A stretch of DNA of 64,000 nucleotides from Eudorina sp. 2006-703-Eu-15 (GCA_003117195.1 BDSI01000031.1:37501-101500); one strand, 5' to 3'. Shown: positions 50,222 to 63,843, numbered from the stretch's first letter. Notes: generated by a model not told the origin, from the letters alone. Numbers and translations: made by a program.

Positions 50222-53103
50222 GTCCGGCAGCGACGGTGGCGGGGAGGGGATGAGAGGGGAGGGGCTCTGGCTGTCTTGATACTGACATCGGGAGGTTACC
50301 GGCGGCAGCACCGCGGGGTATATGTTGGCGTAATGGGTCTGAACAGGAGAGGTGTGAGAGGATGTGGTAGGGCGCAACGCAGCGACGGGTGGGGACTTGA
50401 CTGCTTGGGGCGCGGCTGCCGCGCGCGGTTGGGCGCAGCCGCGACATTGTCATGACGGCTGCAGCGACGCTGTCGGCGGCGATGGTGGTGGTAGTGGTGG
50501 TGGTGATAGCGGGTGTTGCCAGGCCCCAGCCCCACGCGGGTGCTTAACTTTAGGACCCTTGCACATCGGTATCATGATTGTCGGGGAGCGGAACAAGTTC
50601 CCAGACCGCCAACGTAGCGGCCCCGATACGACATCGGCATTGCAGCGGCCATATCCGCGGGCGGCAGCAGACATGACTGCGGCGTTTGCATGGGACACAG
50701 TCAGTCACGTGCCCGGCAATACACGTTGCGGTATTGCCGGGGCACATCATTCGGCGGCCCGTTGGCGGCCAGTTGACCCCCGGGCCCGTTCAGTGGCTAG
50801 GGGTTGATCTTTGGTTCCTTGGCTATGTGGCTACGAAGCGGCTGCGTCGGGGGCATAAGGAGCTCGGGTTCGGTGTTATGTGTTTGCCCCTGCGTCCTAG
50901 GTGACGGCAGTAGCAGCGTGAGCCCACCCTGCGCAGATCGCCGGAGGTGCGCGATTTGTTGTTTGGGATGGAACGGGAAGAGAGGGGAGCATCCCCAGGT
51001 TTGTCGCGTGTGGACAATGTTCTTCCTTGCGTCAGGTTGGTCGGGGGTCGAGCGGGCGAGCCGGGATACTGCTGTCTGGGTAATTGGGGGGCGCACCGCG
51101 CCGGCATGGACGCCAGTCTCGTTGTGTGTGGCCCTGCGCCAAAACGCATGGTGGACTTCCCGAGCCTTCCATCCATCAGCCGGGGGAATCTGATCAGCAC
51201 TGAATTGACTGGGCGGGGGATGCCAGACTGTTCCTAGGTTTACGCGATAATACGGTACCGTCGTACATCGTGCCAGGGGGGCCAATGCGACGCGGAGTCG
51301 CGCCCATGTTGGTGTGGCACCTGCGTCCCGAGTATGTGGGCGGCGGGGCTGCGTGTGTGCACGGTAGCTCGTGTCAGGATTGCGGACGGGTAGTCGGGCG
51401 CGCGCAGGGGCCGTCACAGCCCGCATCCAAACGGTGCGGCCTCGCCCCTAGCCAGTTGCGCGAATCGCCAACCGCGAAAACACCTAGTGTTGTGACCATA
51501 TCAGGGGTACTGCGCGGAGCAGCGTCTTCTCGCCGCTCGGCCATTATTTACCAGTCCGACGTCCTTCAGCGCGTGAATCTGTTGGGGCCTCTTTTGACTT
51601 TTTCTGTCCTGCGTATGGACACGCCAACGACCTGTTTGATAGGACCGCACAATTCGTTTGATGGTGGGGATCCACAGCGGGCGTGTTCCTGTGTGTGATC
51701 GATCGCATCGCGGGTGTGGTGTTTGGGTCGACCGGCTGGCGCAGCGCCGCTCGTCAAGCGCGTGTCAGCAGGAGGGCGGCATCCGGCCTGGAAGGTTCCA
51801 CCTGAGGCTTTCAGACGTCTCCTTGCATAGGCGGCGCGTAGCCTGCCTCTGTGGCGCGAGGTCCGCGGCCACCTGACTTAGTTGGGCAGGCCCTGCACTG
51901 CATGGCGCACTCGAGCTGAGATGATGCGTTATTACGCCTTCGCGTTTCGATTGCCTCACAGCCCTAGAAGTGACGCAGCGGCACTGGTTTCGACTCTTGT
52001 CCCGCACTTCCCGCGGCTTCAAATGGCGTTTCACTCGAAACATCTTTCGTCGTTTTTGTGTTGGACGTCTTGCTTGTGTTTGCTCTCCCTTTCGTTCTGC
52101 GGTGCAATTTCGATGCCAACCAGGATGTGCGTCGATGTGACACGGTGTAACAATCCGTGTGCGGCTCGTGACAACCGCTACAGGCGCCTACTCGAATGTC
52201 GTCAGGTTTTGTTGGTCGGATGGAAGCTATGTCACCACGGTAACCCACGATTCCGCAAAAAGGGTACCACCAGCATATGAACGCGGCCGTACAGGCCCGA
52301 TGCCGGCTGGCACAATGGTCGGCACGCGGTGAGTATACCGCATCAGGCGAACACCCGAAAACGACACGCACACAATGAGAAGCCACTCGACAGGACGGGA
52401 AGCTGGAGACCCTCAATCCACCAGCTGTAGGCTACCGGTCTCCTGCCACTCTGCCCCGCGCTTCTGTTGGCAAGCACGCCGTCTCCCGCGGCCCGCAAAG
52501 CCATGGCAGGCAAAAAAGGATGGCATAAAAAGGATCCGTGCATCAGGACAGCCCGAACCCAGCCGCTCTGCAGTTGAATGAAAGAAGAGGCCCTGCACGA
52601 TCAGGTGCCGGGCACCTGGCCTGTGGCCCGGGACCACTGAACTGTCAATCTCTACTGCTCCTTACCTAAACCCGGGTGATCGAACCAAAAGCGCGAGCCT
52701 TATCAGCCTATTCCGCCGCCCGACCCCAAGCCCGTGGACGCCAGGCATACCCAGTCCCTGAGACGACCAAGCCACGAAGGAATCGCCCATCCCGCTACAT
52801 GCAATGACGTCATTCAGTCAGGGCCGCCCAAAGCGCCACAGTATTCAGTGCACACGGCTACACCGACCACCTGGATAGTTCTACTTGTTTCAATGCGCTC
52901 CATTCCCTGACAAGGCGTGTACAGCCTGCGCGCCGCACGGGCCCACACTGACCCAAAGGTGGTATTATGGGAAGGCCCGACAACGGACTTTCCCAGCTGT
53001 GAGTGCTGGCTTACCCACAGCACTACCGAGCTCCTGGAGACGGCCAGAGAAACCCCAGATTGAGGAAGCGCCCATTGCCTGACGTCATCGGCGTGCTGCC
53101 GCC
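50222..53103. other. No gene recognised
   Basis: Nearly 2.9 kb between the convergent WD40 and TDP2 genes. Frames on both strands are short. The best (MAFHSKHLSSFLCWTSC at 52023, with a signal-like hydrophobic start and several Cys) is not convincing as a gene. One imperfect hairpin is listed separately. Confidence 0.45.
50709..50745. other. Near-perfect 14-bp hairpin
   Basis: GTGCCCGGCAATAC pairs with GTATTGCCGGGGCAC (one bulged G) around an 8-base loop, in a region without genes. It could be part of a small inverted-repeat element or a structured RNA. Confidence 0.65.
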
Positions 53104-56100
53104 TCACAGCACCACCACATCGTCATCATCGTCATCCTCCAACGAGAGGTCCACCGTTGCCACGTCCCGGCGCCGAGATGAGGAGCCCACACGCGCCGGT
53201 CCTGGCCCCACCGTCGCCTTGTCTTGATCCCGCACGGCGGGCACTTTCGCACCTGCTGCAGCTCCTCCTGCGGCAGCGGTCTTCTCCAAAGCGCCACCCG
53301 GCCGGGTGCCAGCTGCCGCCGATCCCTCAGTGTCATTTGGGCGCGGCAGTCGCCGCTTAGCCGGCTTGGCGCCGCTCTCCTGAGCGCCCCGGCGATCCTG
53401 ACCCGCCGTGTCAGTACCCGCAGCCGCGTCGCTGCCACCGCTCCTGCCAACCCGGCCGTCATTTGCCGCCTTTGCGTCAGCCACCACCGGCGCTGCTGCT
53501 GTCGTGGGTGCCGCAGCGGACGTCGACGGCGCGTCCGCACCGCCCAGCACGCGCCCGACGGTCGCGGCGCTCGGTGCGGCCTCGGCGGGGAGCAGCTTCA
53601 CGAGCAGCCCAAAGTGGTCGCTTGGGAGCACCTGCGGGGGAGGCGCGGGAGCCCGCGGGGGATCAGCGCCCTTGCGTTCCACTGCAGCGGCGCAGCAGTG
53701 CACCTTGCCAGTCCCCCCACGACCGCCGGACGTCCACCACCGCCGATTACCGTACTGCCAAGCACAGCCTTGGCGGAGCAAAGCTTTGATCCGATGTCGT
53801 CTTCCAACAACTCAACATGTCAGAACTGAAAAATCGCGAGACAGGCAGCTCCCGCCGCATGGCATCTCATGCCAGGATGCCTGGATCCAACCAGGATTCA
53901 GACTCGCTACCGCACAAGCCTGTCGTTCGCAGCTGATACGCTAGGGACCGGCCGCCCCCCGTCCGCCCAGCCCGCCGAGCCCTGGCCCCACCAGAGACCC
54001 ACCGGTAGGCGCCTGCCCTTAAACTCGTGCGTCAAGCCGGGCAGAGCCTGCGTGCCGATCATCTTGATGCTGTCGAGCTGCCAGCCCCGGGTGCCGCCAC
54101 TGTCGCTGCTCGGGGTGGAGCGACCGGCGCCAGAACCTGCCCCGCCGGCCGACGACAGCCGACATAGCACCCGGTCCAAACGGCCGCCCTTAAAACGACT
54201 GGAGCACACCGGAGCGGAGAGCAAAGGGACAACCAGCGGGCAGCCGTGCGAGACTGGTGGGCCGAAGAGGGGTGCGAAGTGGGATATCGGGTAGGTCGGG
54301 ACGGAAGCTGAACCGGACCGTGCAAGGCCGGCGGGTGCCTGTTCGCTACCGGTGAGCAACTCCCGCGTGTTCACATCGGTGCGCGCATCAGGATATCGGT
54401 ACCCGGCCGCCAAAATGCGGCCGCGAACGGCGCTCGTGCGTTCATGCCATGCGCTTCGTGCTCCTTTTTTTCTCCACCCGTCCCATAATGTCCGTACGTC
54501 AGTACAAGTGAGTGGAGATGTCAGGAGCGGTAGTGGGCGGTGGAAACTCGGAGGACGTGAACATCCGTCATCCGATGCACACCCGCATGAACACAGCGAC
54601 ATGCCGACCAATGACACCCCCACCCCATGCTCGTCGCGAAAGCATTGCAATCGCAGCAGCACTGCAGGAGCACTTCAGCCGGATCCATTGCACTGCATCC
54701 TGGATACGCAATTAGCACGTCCAGGCACACAACCCGCCATGCAAAGTATGTTGCAACATGATTTGGGTCGGGCGGGTTGGCAAGCTAGGCCGCAGACATC
54801 CCCCACCTGGTCAGCATGGGATTGGCCACCGGGTCCCACGTCAGTCCAGCCCGCTGGGGCATGAGCGTCGACCACGCGTCACACCAGCGCGCCGGCGTCC
54901 GCACTGGCCCGTCCCGCACATCCGACCAGTTCAGGTCGCCTGACGGACATGCCGACCAACCGGGAGAGCAACGCGCAAAGGTAAGGCGGCGCTCGACATC
55001 CAAGTTTGACTGGATCGACAGCACAATCCGCAATCGGCAGACACCGGCGACGTGCGCGCGAGCGGGGGTTCGGACCTTTGGGTCAGTCCAGGCCCGTAGT
55101 GGACTCGGGCCAAACTGAGAAGTCACATCCCCGGCGTGGGATGTCGAGCGGTCCTGGTGGCTTCCAACCCCGCCTCCCGGATTGGTGTGGGTTCGCCTCG
55201 CCTTGCCTGTTTTCTATGCCCATGCCAAACCACCCTCCTACCTGCCAGCAGCACGTCAGTCCCGGGCCCGGCAGCCGCCTCCAGCTCCCGCACCGACTCC
55301 TGCAGCTGCTCCTGCCGCTGCGTCACCATCTGCTGAGGCCCGGGGCCCACGGGGCTCTCCAAGTGGGTGGTGCCCACCACGAGGGCGCGGCCCCCGACGC
55401 TGGCACGGGTGTAGAGTATACTGCGACCTGCGCAGCGCGGGGCGGTGGGGCGATGGTTCCGACAGGACGGCACACGCGCGCATTGCCATGCTACGTCCCT
55501 CAGGGGTTGGTGCGCACCGCACAGCCACTGGAACATTGCCGACGCAGGCTGCTCCATGCAACAGTGACGGCAAACAAGCTCACCCACGTGCCCCCACGCA
55601 GCTGCGAAACGCGCCGCCAGGAATGGGGACCGTCACGTTGTCGACATCGCCAAAACATCGCCGCCGTCAGGTTCCCCCACTGACCCGCCCCTGAACCCCA
55701 CCCGCGCTCACCCATGCAGGAATTGCCGAAGTCCTTCTCCAGCCAGGGCTGCATCGCCGGGAGCGTCACCGTATCGCGCCGCGCCAGCAACAGCGTGAAG
55801 TAGGACTGCAATACGGGAAGAAAGCGTCGCGAAGCATCGCCGCTTTGGGCCGGCATGGTTGCATGGTTGTGCGAGGCGTTGCATGGGCGGGCGACGTTGC
55901 TGGACTTCCTTGGGTTGGCTCGATTGCATGAACGCGCCGTATGAATGTTGTCCTCAGCTCATGCCCAACCATGATTAAGGAAGCTTTAGGTATCGATGCG
56001 AGGGATCTATAGCTCAGACCCACATCCAATCCAAGGCAGTGTCCGCTACCATGACCGCCGCTGCACTGACGCGGGCATGGAAATGTGTCTCGTGACCACC

Positions 56101-57850
56101 CGCCTGCATCTGGGCCCCCCATCTGGTCAGCTCCCCCTCTGTCGCCACGCACGCATTTTTCCACATTCCCAACGCAGCGCGCAACGGGCTTTCCCCTACT
56201 GCGGATCGCCACGTCAGCAGCGCAGTCGCACCTTGTCTTCGGGCACCGGCGAGCAGCGATAGCGCCGGAACCAGTCGCTCTGGCGGAAGATGAGGACAAT
56301 GTTCTGCGTCACTTCCTGCGGGGCAGCAGCCGTGCCGGAATCATGCAAAACGCCCTCAGCCGCAGCTCTCGCGTGTCCGGCGGTTCGCCCACCGTATGCT
56401 CACTGAAGACCAGGGGCCGGCGCTTACTGAGCAGGTCACACCGCCCAGGCGCAAACGGCCAGGCTAATCAATGAAAAGCGCCCCGCGATCTCGAGTCAGG
56501 TGCTATCGTTGCCGGCGCTGCCTCCATCCCAGCCCGCTACCCTTGAGTGAGTCCAGCGCGGTGGTGAGTAATCCGCTGCCTCAAGGAGATGCCAGAGGAC
56601 GCGACATCGAAAGCGCCGGTGGGCCTTTGCCTGGATCGATACCCACATGGCCCGAGGTTTAGCGCCAACCATCAGGGCGTCTCGGGTAGCTAAGCCAAGC
56701 AACGCGGCGCTCGGCAAGGCCTGAGTGAGAAGTTAGCAATGGCGGAAACCCTTGAATCACCCGTACCTGGAACAGCAGGAGGTCGGGAAAGCCTTCGCGT
56801 TCGATGAGATCGCCGACTGCGCGCATGCGCTCCACCAGTGCAAGCTCCTCGTTAAACCTGGTAGCACGGAGTGCATTAACGGCCAGAAAGCCGCAAGATC
56901 AATTGCCGTTTGGAGACACCCAGGGCACGCACCAGCTCGGAGGTGTTCATCAGGAGCCTCCGACAGTCTGCCACTTCCCCTTGGGCATCCGGCTCATATG
57001 GGATACTGTTTTCTAAACGGGGCTTGTCACCTCTGATCGCGCAACACATAAAAAACGGAGTTGTATCGCTGCACACATGCCTTCTTTATCACCAAAAGAG
57101 CACGCAGCCCTTGGCCAGCCTCAAGCCCGTAAACATGGACATACACACGACTCCCCTTCAGTATCGCACGCGCAGGTAAGGCTCTATCGCGGCATCCGAA
57201 ACCTCTGGCGCCTTCCAATCAAACCAGCAGCCTTAGCATGGTGTAAAGGTTTTTGGGCGCCCCGGCAAGAACTAACGCAAAGCATCAACGCACCATAAAT
57301 TGTACGACAGTACCGTCACATTTCGCCTCGACTGTAGAGAGCTCCCATGCTGGGTGTCAGCACGCGGAGCTGCTGCGGACGCACGTACGGCCGGAGCTGC
57401 AGGCTGGGGTGGCTGCTGGGCAGAAGAAGTACCGGCCTTACTGGTTTCTTGCTTGCCAGGGCTCCGCATTGCGGCCTTGCGGTCTTCACTCATGCGGGAA
57501 AGCCGCTCCGCGTGTAGCTGTCCAAGGAGGTTGTTTATAGGCGCGGAGGCTGCAGCGTGTGGAGCAGCCGGCAGGGGTGTTGGCGCCGCTGGTTGCGCGG
57601 GGACCGGCTTCGTGTTAATAGCGGCCGAGGCCGTGCGTCCTTGCAACATTTCCCCGTTGGCAGCAGGAATTGGAAGCTCAACGCCGTCCACAGCTGTGCG
57701 CACTCGCTTCCGAGCTGACGGTTCGGCCACAAGGAGCCTTTCCTTCAGGCCTTCAGCGAGTGCAACGACTCGTTTTCTACTTCCGTCGTCTTTGGCTACA
57801 TACACGGAGGTTTCAGTCCCGTCATCTGTGAGGTCGATGCGTTCAGTCAT
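53104..57850 (-). CDS. TDP2: Tyrosyl-DNA phosphodiesterase 2 (TDP2-type)
   Basis: TDP2 hydrolyses the 5'-phosphotyrosyl bond that links trapped topoisomerase II to DNA. Minus-strand exons: 57294-57850, 56767-56857, 56232-56315, 55712-55805, 55242-55427, 54807-54939, 54003-54198, 53104-53631. Phases agree throughout, giving 622 residues. All four catalytic signatures of the exonuclease-endonuclease-phosphatase fold are visible: Asn in LSYNLWFNEE, Glu in LLLFQEVT (formed across a splice), Asp in GDLNWSD (also across a splice) and His in LPSDHFGLL. THLESP and RLDRVLCR also match the family. The N-terminal 185 residues are disordered and lack an obvious UBA domain; they open with IDLTDD, a SUMO-interacting motif. 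The C-terminal 150 residues are Ala/Gly-rich and end in an acidic run then VVVL, a second SUMO-binding candidate. The gene looks intact. Confidence 0.94.
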
Positions 57851-59933
57851 AGATAATAAAACAGCAAGCAGACTTAATTTTGCAGGTTCAGCGTTCTGCC
57901 AATAATATTCTTGGTTGCAGAGCGATACCCTCCGTAATGACGAGAAGTCAAAATTACTAGCATACGACACAGGTCGCAGGTCCACGCGCGATAACAAGTA
58001 ATCGTTACAGCTGCATGCTGAAGAAAATTATTATGAGAAAGGAAGTAAGAAATGCAATTTTAAATGGGCCATGCCACTAGGGTTAGATCGTACGTACCGG
58101 TTGTTGGCTCGCCACATGATATGAACAAAATTTTGCGAAGGATGAGGTCCCAAGATCAAATTTCGATAGCTGACATTCTAATCCATTCACTCTGAATTCA
58201 CAATACCTTTCTGACCCACGGGACTTGATGGAAACATATGAATTGAACTGCTCGCCGTCGCCGGCAATTGAACAAACTGCAAGAACATACCCTCATTGGG
58301 ACCCGAGCTGTTTCATTATTTCTGCTTCGGTGAAACACCCCTGCGGGGAGCTTCAGTACAACACCCAAACGGAAAGGAAGTCATCTTACTGTGGTCATGT
58401 ACTGTCATTTTTCCTCATGTATGAAGCCCATCGCACAGAACTGTCGTGTCGATGGTTCGGAATCAGGCTTCATCCATGACACCGAAACTCTGTGGCCCAA
58501 ACGCCTGGGTGATACAGGCAGTCACGCACAGGCGCCCTCTTCTCAGAACACCTTTGTATCCAATGCCGTCACTGACCATCTTGGTTCCGGCATTCATTCA
58601 ATGTGCCGAATGCTCTTCCGGTTGCAACCCTGCTTCACTCAGTCCACTCGCAACGATGACCCTGGGGACAACGCAGGCTTGCAAACCCAACCTTTGCACG
58701 CCTCCACAGCCTGCATCCGCACGTCAGGTTCAAATTTGTACGGGCATCTGCATGCCCTTTACATTTACATTTCCTGCCACGCCTGTGCCCATGCCAGCCT
58801 TGCCGCCCCGGTTGGCGACGCAAAGGAAGCCGGACACAAGCCACGCAAAGTCATTTGCTGTCATTTGTACATGGTCACAATTTGATTTCCCTCGGGGAAA
58901 AACCTAGCAGCCAAGCGCGCGGTTAAATGTTCAGCCGAACGCCTGAGCCGAACTCCACACTCAACTCCACAACTTTCCCCTCCACTCCAGCACTGGCACG
59001 CCACACATTAACACAGCCGCGGCACTCCTCGTTCAAGTTTTGTCCCACTTCGGCTTATCCGTCAATCGTTCGTTTGCAGATCTCCCCAACAGCTGCTGAG
59101 CCGCACCCTTGGGCACATAACCGCTGCTCCCTCATAGCCATTCACCACAACCTGACTACGCTCCACAAGTCATACAGCCCACTGATCCAGCTCATGCTCG
59201 TGAGATCCGAGGCCTAAATCCCATGTTGCCGACGCACGCAAGCCGTGCGGCGACCCCGGCTCCACGCACTTGCTCAAAAACAAGCACAGTGCCGCGCCCC
59301 TGCACAGCACGAGACGGCCCCTGAATCATCCCAGTGCCTGCCTACGTCATCTGACCGACCATTTGCCTGCAGTCTCGCCTTCAGTGCAACAGCTCTGGAT
59401 GCGTTGGGCTCTGCCCCCGTTGATATCATCCGGGTGGAACCCAGCGTGTTTCCATGCAGGCACAGGTTCGGCGATCCCACATGCGCTCCTAAAGTCATCC
59501 TGGACGGCTCCCAAGCCTACACTGCTCCTGCACTAGCGAACACACCCCATCCAGAACCATGCAGCCTAATAACCGCGAACTGGTGAGCGGTACCCGCCTC
59601 ACCTTCCCTCCCCTGCAACTTTGGCCGGGCCGGGTCTGTCAACCCTGGGAATCCCATGGACTGCGACGCGAAAATGATCACGTGGTGCCACCCATGTCTC
59701 AGCGAGCCTGGGGCCTGAGTTCATAGGCGATGGTGCCGATAGGCCTCGGAATCAACCCACCATATACATATCCAGGCGCCATAGACCACTGATTCACATG
59801 ACACGGGTCCGAGCCGCCGCGCGGGTCATGTTGACGTATGCAGTGCCGCAGATGGGATATCGACCGACAGAACCCTGCAGGAAACCAAGTATACCGTCCC
59901 CCGCTCGCCGTCGAGTTGTTAGGACCCAAACAC
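57851..59933. other. No gene; upstream of TDP2 and downstream of the PB1 gene
   Basis: AT-richer near 57,860-58,250, which would include the TDP2 promoter, although I see no clear TATA box. Two TGTAA motifs on the minus strand (58759-58763 and 58765-58769) lie about 1.17 kb beyond the PB1 gene stop and may be its poly(A) signals. Plus-strand frames of up to about 160 codons here show no domain. Confidence 0.4.
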
Positions 59934-62900
59934 CTACGTCCGGTTCGTTACCAGGACCTTGGTGGCAGCCGCCGCCACAGACGACCAGGGCTCGTCGGGT
60001 GTCACCATGATCCAGTCGCCCTCCTCATCCTGTGCGACGTGTCAGACGGCACATTAGGAAGGCACCTTGAGCGCCCAAGCTGCGATCAAGATCCGCATCA
60101 CCTGACCCAGATCAGGAAATTGCGTTTTCCTCGAGTCATGTTCATTCGCATACCGACACGAAGTCTTTGTGGCACAGGGAAATGCGTACCACCCTGTACA
60201 CGTATTCATTTTTCAATGACCCCTTTCGGATAACATACACACACGTGGTAAGTGGTCGGGCGGGTTTCTTTGCTGAACACACGCGCTGTTGAGGTCAGCA
60301 TACCAGTGCGCCCTAAACGTACCAGGTAAATAATCTTCGAGTCCATCTCGTCCGGCAGCGTCCCATCGTACAATGCCGCCAGCTGCGTCCACAATTCCTT
60401 GAACGAACGGATCTTGCCAAGGTCCAAGAGCTGCGACGCTGCCGTGGCGCCGCCGCTACGAGATGGCGGCAGGGACGACGGCGCGGCCGCCGCCCCAAGA
60501 AACCGGCCGCCGCCTAACCTGGCCGCCAGTCCCGGGGGCGCCCCTTGAAGCGAGCTACCCGACCCTAAACCGGATATCGACGCGGAAACCGCGGCGCCCC
60601 GGCAAGAGAGATCGAACTCGAAGAAGCACTCCACGACGCGAGAAGTGCGCGTGTCTGAATCCGTCTTCGGCTCTGTTGTTGTGGTGCCTGCTGCGCCATG
60701 GCCGCCACCTCCCGGACCCCCACCGCCACAGGCTGCATCTACTCCATCACCTATGTGCCGGGGCCCACAAGCTCCCTTGTCGCCCGCACCGTCCTTTGAG
60801 CCCCTGCTGCCAGCCACCACTGGCCCTTTACAGCTGCCGGCAGCAGGCATATCGCCCTCCCCTGCGCGCCCAGCTCGGCTTGCCGGGTGCGGCGGCCCGG
60901 TCCCTGATGCTGGTGCTTGCCCAGTTCCTGCGGCACCGGCAGGCAGGCCCTGCCCGTCGGCGCCCTGGCTCTGGACCCCGTCCGTCCTTCCTGCCGGCTG
61001 GCCGCTGGAGGCCCGGTGCCCCATCTTGCTGCAAGGTGGAGGCGGTAGACCCGACCCTGGCCGGCCGCCACCCGCGGCTGCTGCCGCCGCCGTCGCTCCC
61101 GGTGTCTCAGCTGCTGCACCAGCGCTCCTCCGGTCTTGGTTGTGCGGCTGATGGGGTCGCGGAAGATGAGGGTCGGATCGCGGGAACTTCGCAGGCGGTA
61201 AATTATGCCGACGCGCAACCTCAGCCGTGGACCGTTTCAGACCCGTGCTGGGCTGCGCGCCCGACTGCGGTTGCGCTGCTGCAGCCGCTTTGCCGCTGGC
61301 CAAAGGTCCAGAAGCGCGTTGCGCACCAGCTGGTCCACCACCGCTGCTGTCTGTGACCGCCCCGCCCCCAGACATTCGCAGATTGTTGTTGCTGGGATTC
61401 TGTGCGGGGTGGTTCGGCGGATTGCCCCTGTCCGCGGGTTGGAAGCCGCTCCGACATGCATTGGCCACTAGTCGCTGTCGCTGCGGTTCCTGCTTCACGG
61501 CAGTGCCTGCGCCGCCGTCTCCGGTCCCTGATACTCCGGCCCCGCCGGCTGCCGCCGCCCCCGACGTGATCCCATGTGACCCACGCGCCGGAATGCCGCC
61601 AGGCGCCGGATCCGCCCCACGTGACTGAGCTTCAGCCGATACTGCGGGCCGTGGTGACTGCTCGTCTGCGAGCCGAGCAGCCCCGCCTGCGTAATCCTGC
61701 CCATCGCCCCCGGCCAGGTGTCCAACCATTGCCGCCGCGACGTGGCTGGGAAGCCGCTCCGCGCTGCCCCCGTACGAATGATGCCCATCCTGATCGCTCG
61801 ACGACGTTGTCGTGCGCTTGGCACGCTTAATGCGATCGGCAAGGGTTTCCCCGTACGGCAAGGCAAATTCAGCGGCGGCCAGGGGCTCGCCAGTGAGGAA
61901 GGCTCCAGACTGCATGGGACGGGTGTCACGTGCGTGGAAATGGGTGAGAATGGCGACACGGTTTCGCTAGAATGCACTGCTGGTGTGGCGATGAAACATA
62001 TGAGCACACGAGGGCAGCATCATGAAGTCATCAAGGCCTGCTCTTCCACCTCCGAAGAAGGCCCCGGCCCGCCCACTAGGACCGCCACAGGCAACCCATT
62101 GCCTTACCTTGGGTTTGGAACCTTCGGACCGCGGCCGCTTTCGCTCCCCCACTTCACCGCCGCTGTGTACGGGCGCCGCTGCAGGGGTCGACCCCGCGGA
62201 CGCTGGTAACCCCGGTCTGTCCCCTGCAGCACCGCCGCGGTTCGCGGCCGCCGGAGCGCCAGCACCCACAGGCGCCGCAGACCCAGCCCCTGATGTCCCC
62301 GCCGCGGACGGCACAGCCCCATCCCCGCTCTTCCCAGCCTTGCCGCCCTGAACCCGCTGCTGCTGTTGCGTCGGCTGCGCTGATGCGACAGACGTCTGTA
62401 AGGGTTGCTGAGTAGGCTGGCCCGGCTGCGCCGCAGACTGTTGCTGCTGTGCTTTTCCAGGCATAGCAGCGGTGTTTGCAGGAGCAAGAGCCTCCTTGCC
62501 AGCGCCCGATGAATGGCCCCCGCCAGCGGGGCTGAGTTGGGACACAGGGGTCCTGCTCCGAGCTGGTGGCGCAGACTCCCCATCCTGCTGCTCGCCTGCG
62601 GAAGTTTGTCCCGCATTGCCGCGGCTATCCTGCATCCGTGCCACCTGGATCAGACAGGCACAGGAGGAGCAGCTACGTGATTGGTCCGAAAACGTTCGAC
62701 CGATATTAAAAATGCACCAGGCATTCCAAAACATTGTGGTAAGCACTCGAAGCTTGAAGACCCAAATCTGGACACATAATATGATCAGATGCTTGAAGTG
62801 AAGTGTAACCCAAACCAACACCTTCGTACAGACCCGCGACAGCGTCAAGCACCCCGGTGATCAAGACGCGTAGCGTCCGCAGACGTGCCCAAGCAACTCC

Positions 62901-63843
62901 TAGGCCCACATTCAGCGCTCACCTTCTTCTGCGGGCCCTTTCGATCGCCCCCAGCGTCATGAGCTGCAGCTGCGCCCGTCGATCCCGCCGCGGTGGCCCC
63001 TGACGCTGCGGCCGGCGCAGCACCGCCCTGTGACCCCACAATAAAGCCGCTCGAGCGGCTCGGTAGTCCTGCCCGCGGCGTTTCCGACTTTGACGATGGT
63101 AATGACGAAAGCGGAGTGAACATGGACTCAAAATCGTCACCGCCTTTCATGGCCACAGGCGCGACGGTCGAGGGTGCCCGCGCAGGCGGTAGCCGCACTC
63201 GGGCAGCGCTGGTGGCAAGGGGCAGCGCCGACGAGGGAGCTGCGCTAGACGGCTGCGCAGCTGACGCCGCTGCTACTTGCTGCGGGGCTGTCGGTGCAGG
63301 TGTCGCAGATGGTGGCGTGACTATACAGGACGCCGTTAGAGCCGCAGCAGGGGCTGTAAGGAGTCCTGCAACAGCAACGGTGGTACCTGGCGGCTGCGTC
63401 GTGTCAGCCAGACCGGCATGGGGCACGGGCGGAGACACGGCTGCGGCAACCAACGACGACGTAGCGGGTGCTGCCGGGACGACATCCAAGGATTTCCGCC
63501 CGGGCAATCCAACCGGTGGTATGGCCGCCGAGGGCGACGAGAGACCACTGCTGCCGACTGTTATCACTGCTGTTGTTCTGCCGGCCAATCCCCCGGCTGC
63601 TCCTAGTCCGCCCGGCACCGATACCGACCCATGGGGCACCGATGCATCAGTCGTATCCAACACGGACTGCGCAGTTTGAAGTGTCGGGGCACGGCTGGCC
63701 AGCTGCACTGTCTTCTCCTTCATACAATCAAAGCCCTGCGGAGGACAAACAAGATTGCTTACTCTATTGCTCAGCATCGAGACACTGGTATCACATACCT
63801 TCGCGTCAGAAGTGCTCAGATGAGCAGAGGCCCAAACCTCCCC
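59934..63843 (-). CDS. Long disordered protein with C-terminal PB1-like domain (5' end outside window)
   Basis: Minus-strand exons: 63799-63843 (least certain), 62923-63735, 62108-62644, 60323-61909, 59934-60029. All borders are GT-AG and all are phase 0. More than 1000 residues are visible; most are Ala/Gly/Pro/Ser/Gln-rich and disordered, with basic patches (ERKRPRSEGSKPK, DRIKRAKR). The last 130 residues look like a PB1 domain of the plant Aux/IAA, ARF or NIN-like type: VVECFFEFDLS, then SFKELWTQLAALYDG, IIYL joined by splicing to DEEGDWIMVTPDEPW. Such domains form homo- or hetero-oligomers, often in transcription regulators. No B3 or RWP-RK DNA-binding domain is seen here; it could lie upstream of the window edge. 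The PB1 call is moderately sure, the role is inference. Confidence 0.75.

Noticed and set aside
51882..52280. Possible secreted Cys-rich protein (signal-like start at 52023)
   Set aside because: No splice, promoter or family support; Cys spacing fits no known pattern and the minus-strand frame is equally open.
60463..61356. 297-codon plus-strand frame
   Set aside because: Antisense of the large disordered exon of the PB1 gene, whose splice phases are consistent across four exons.
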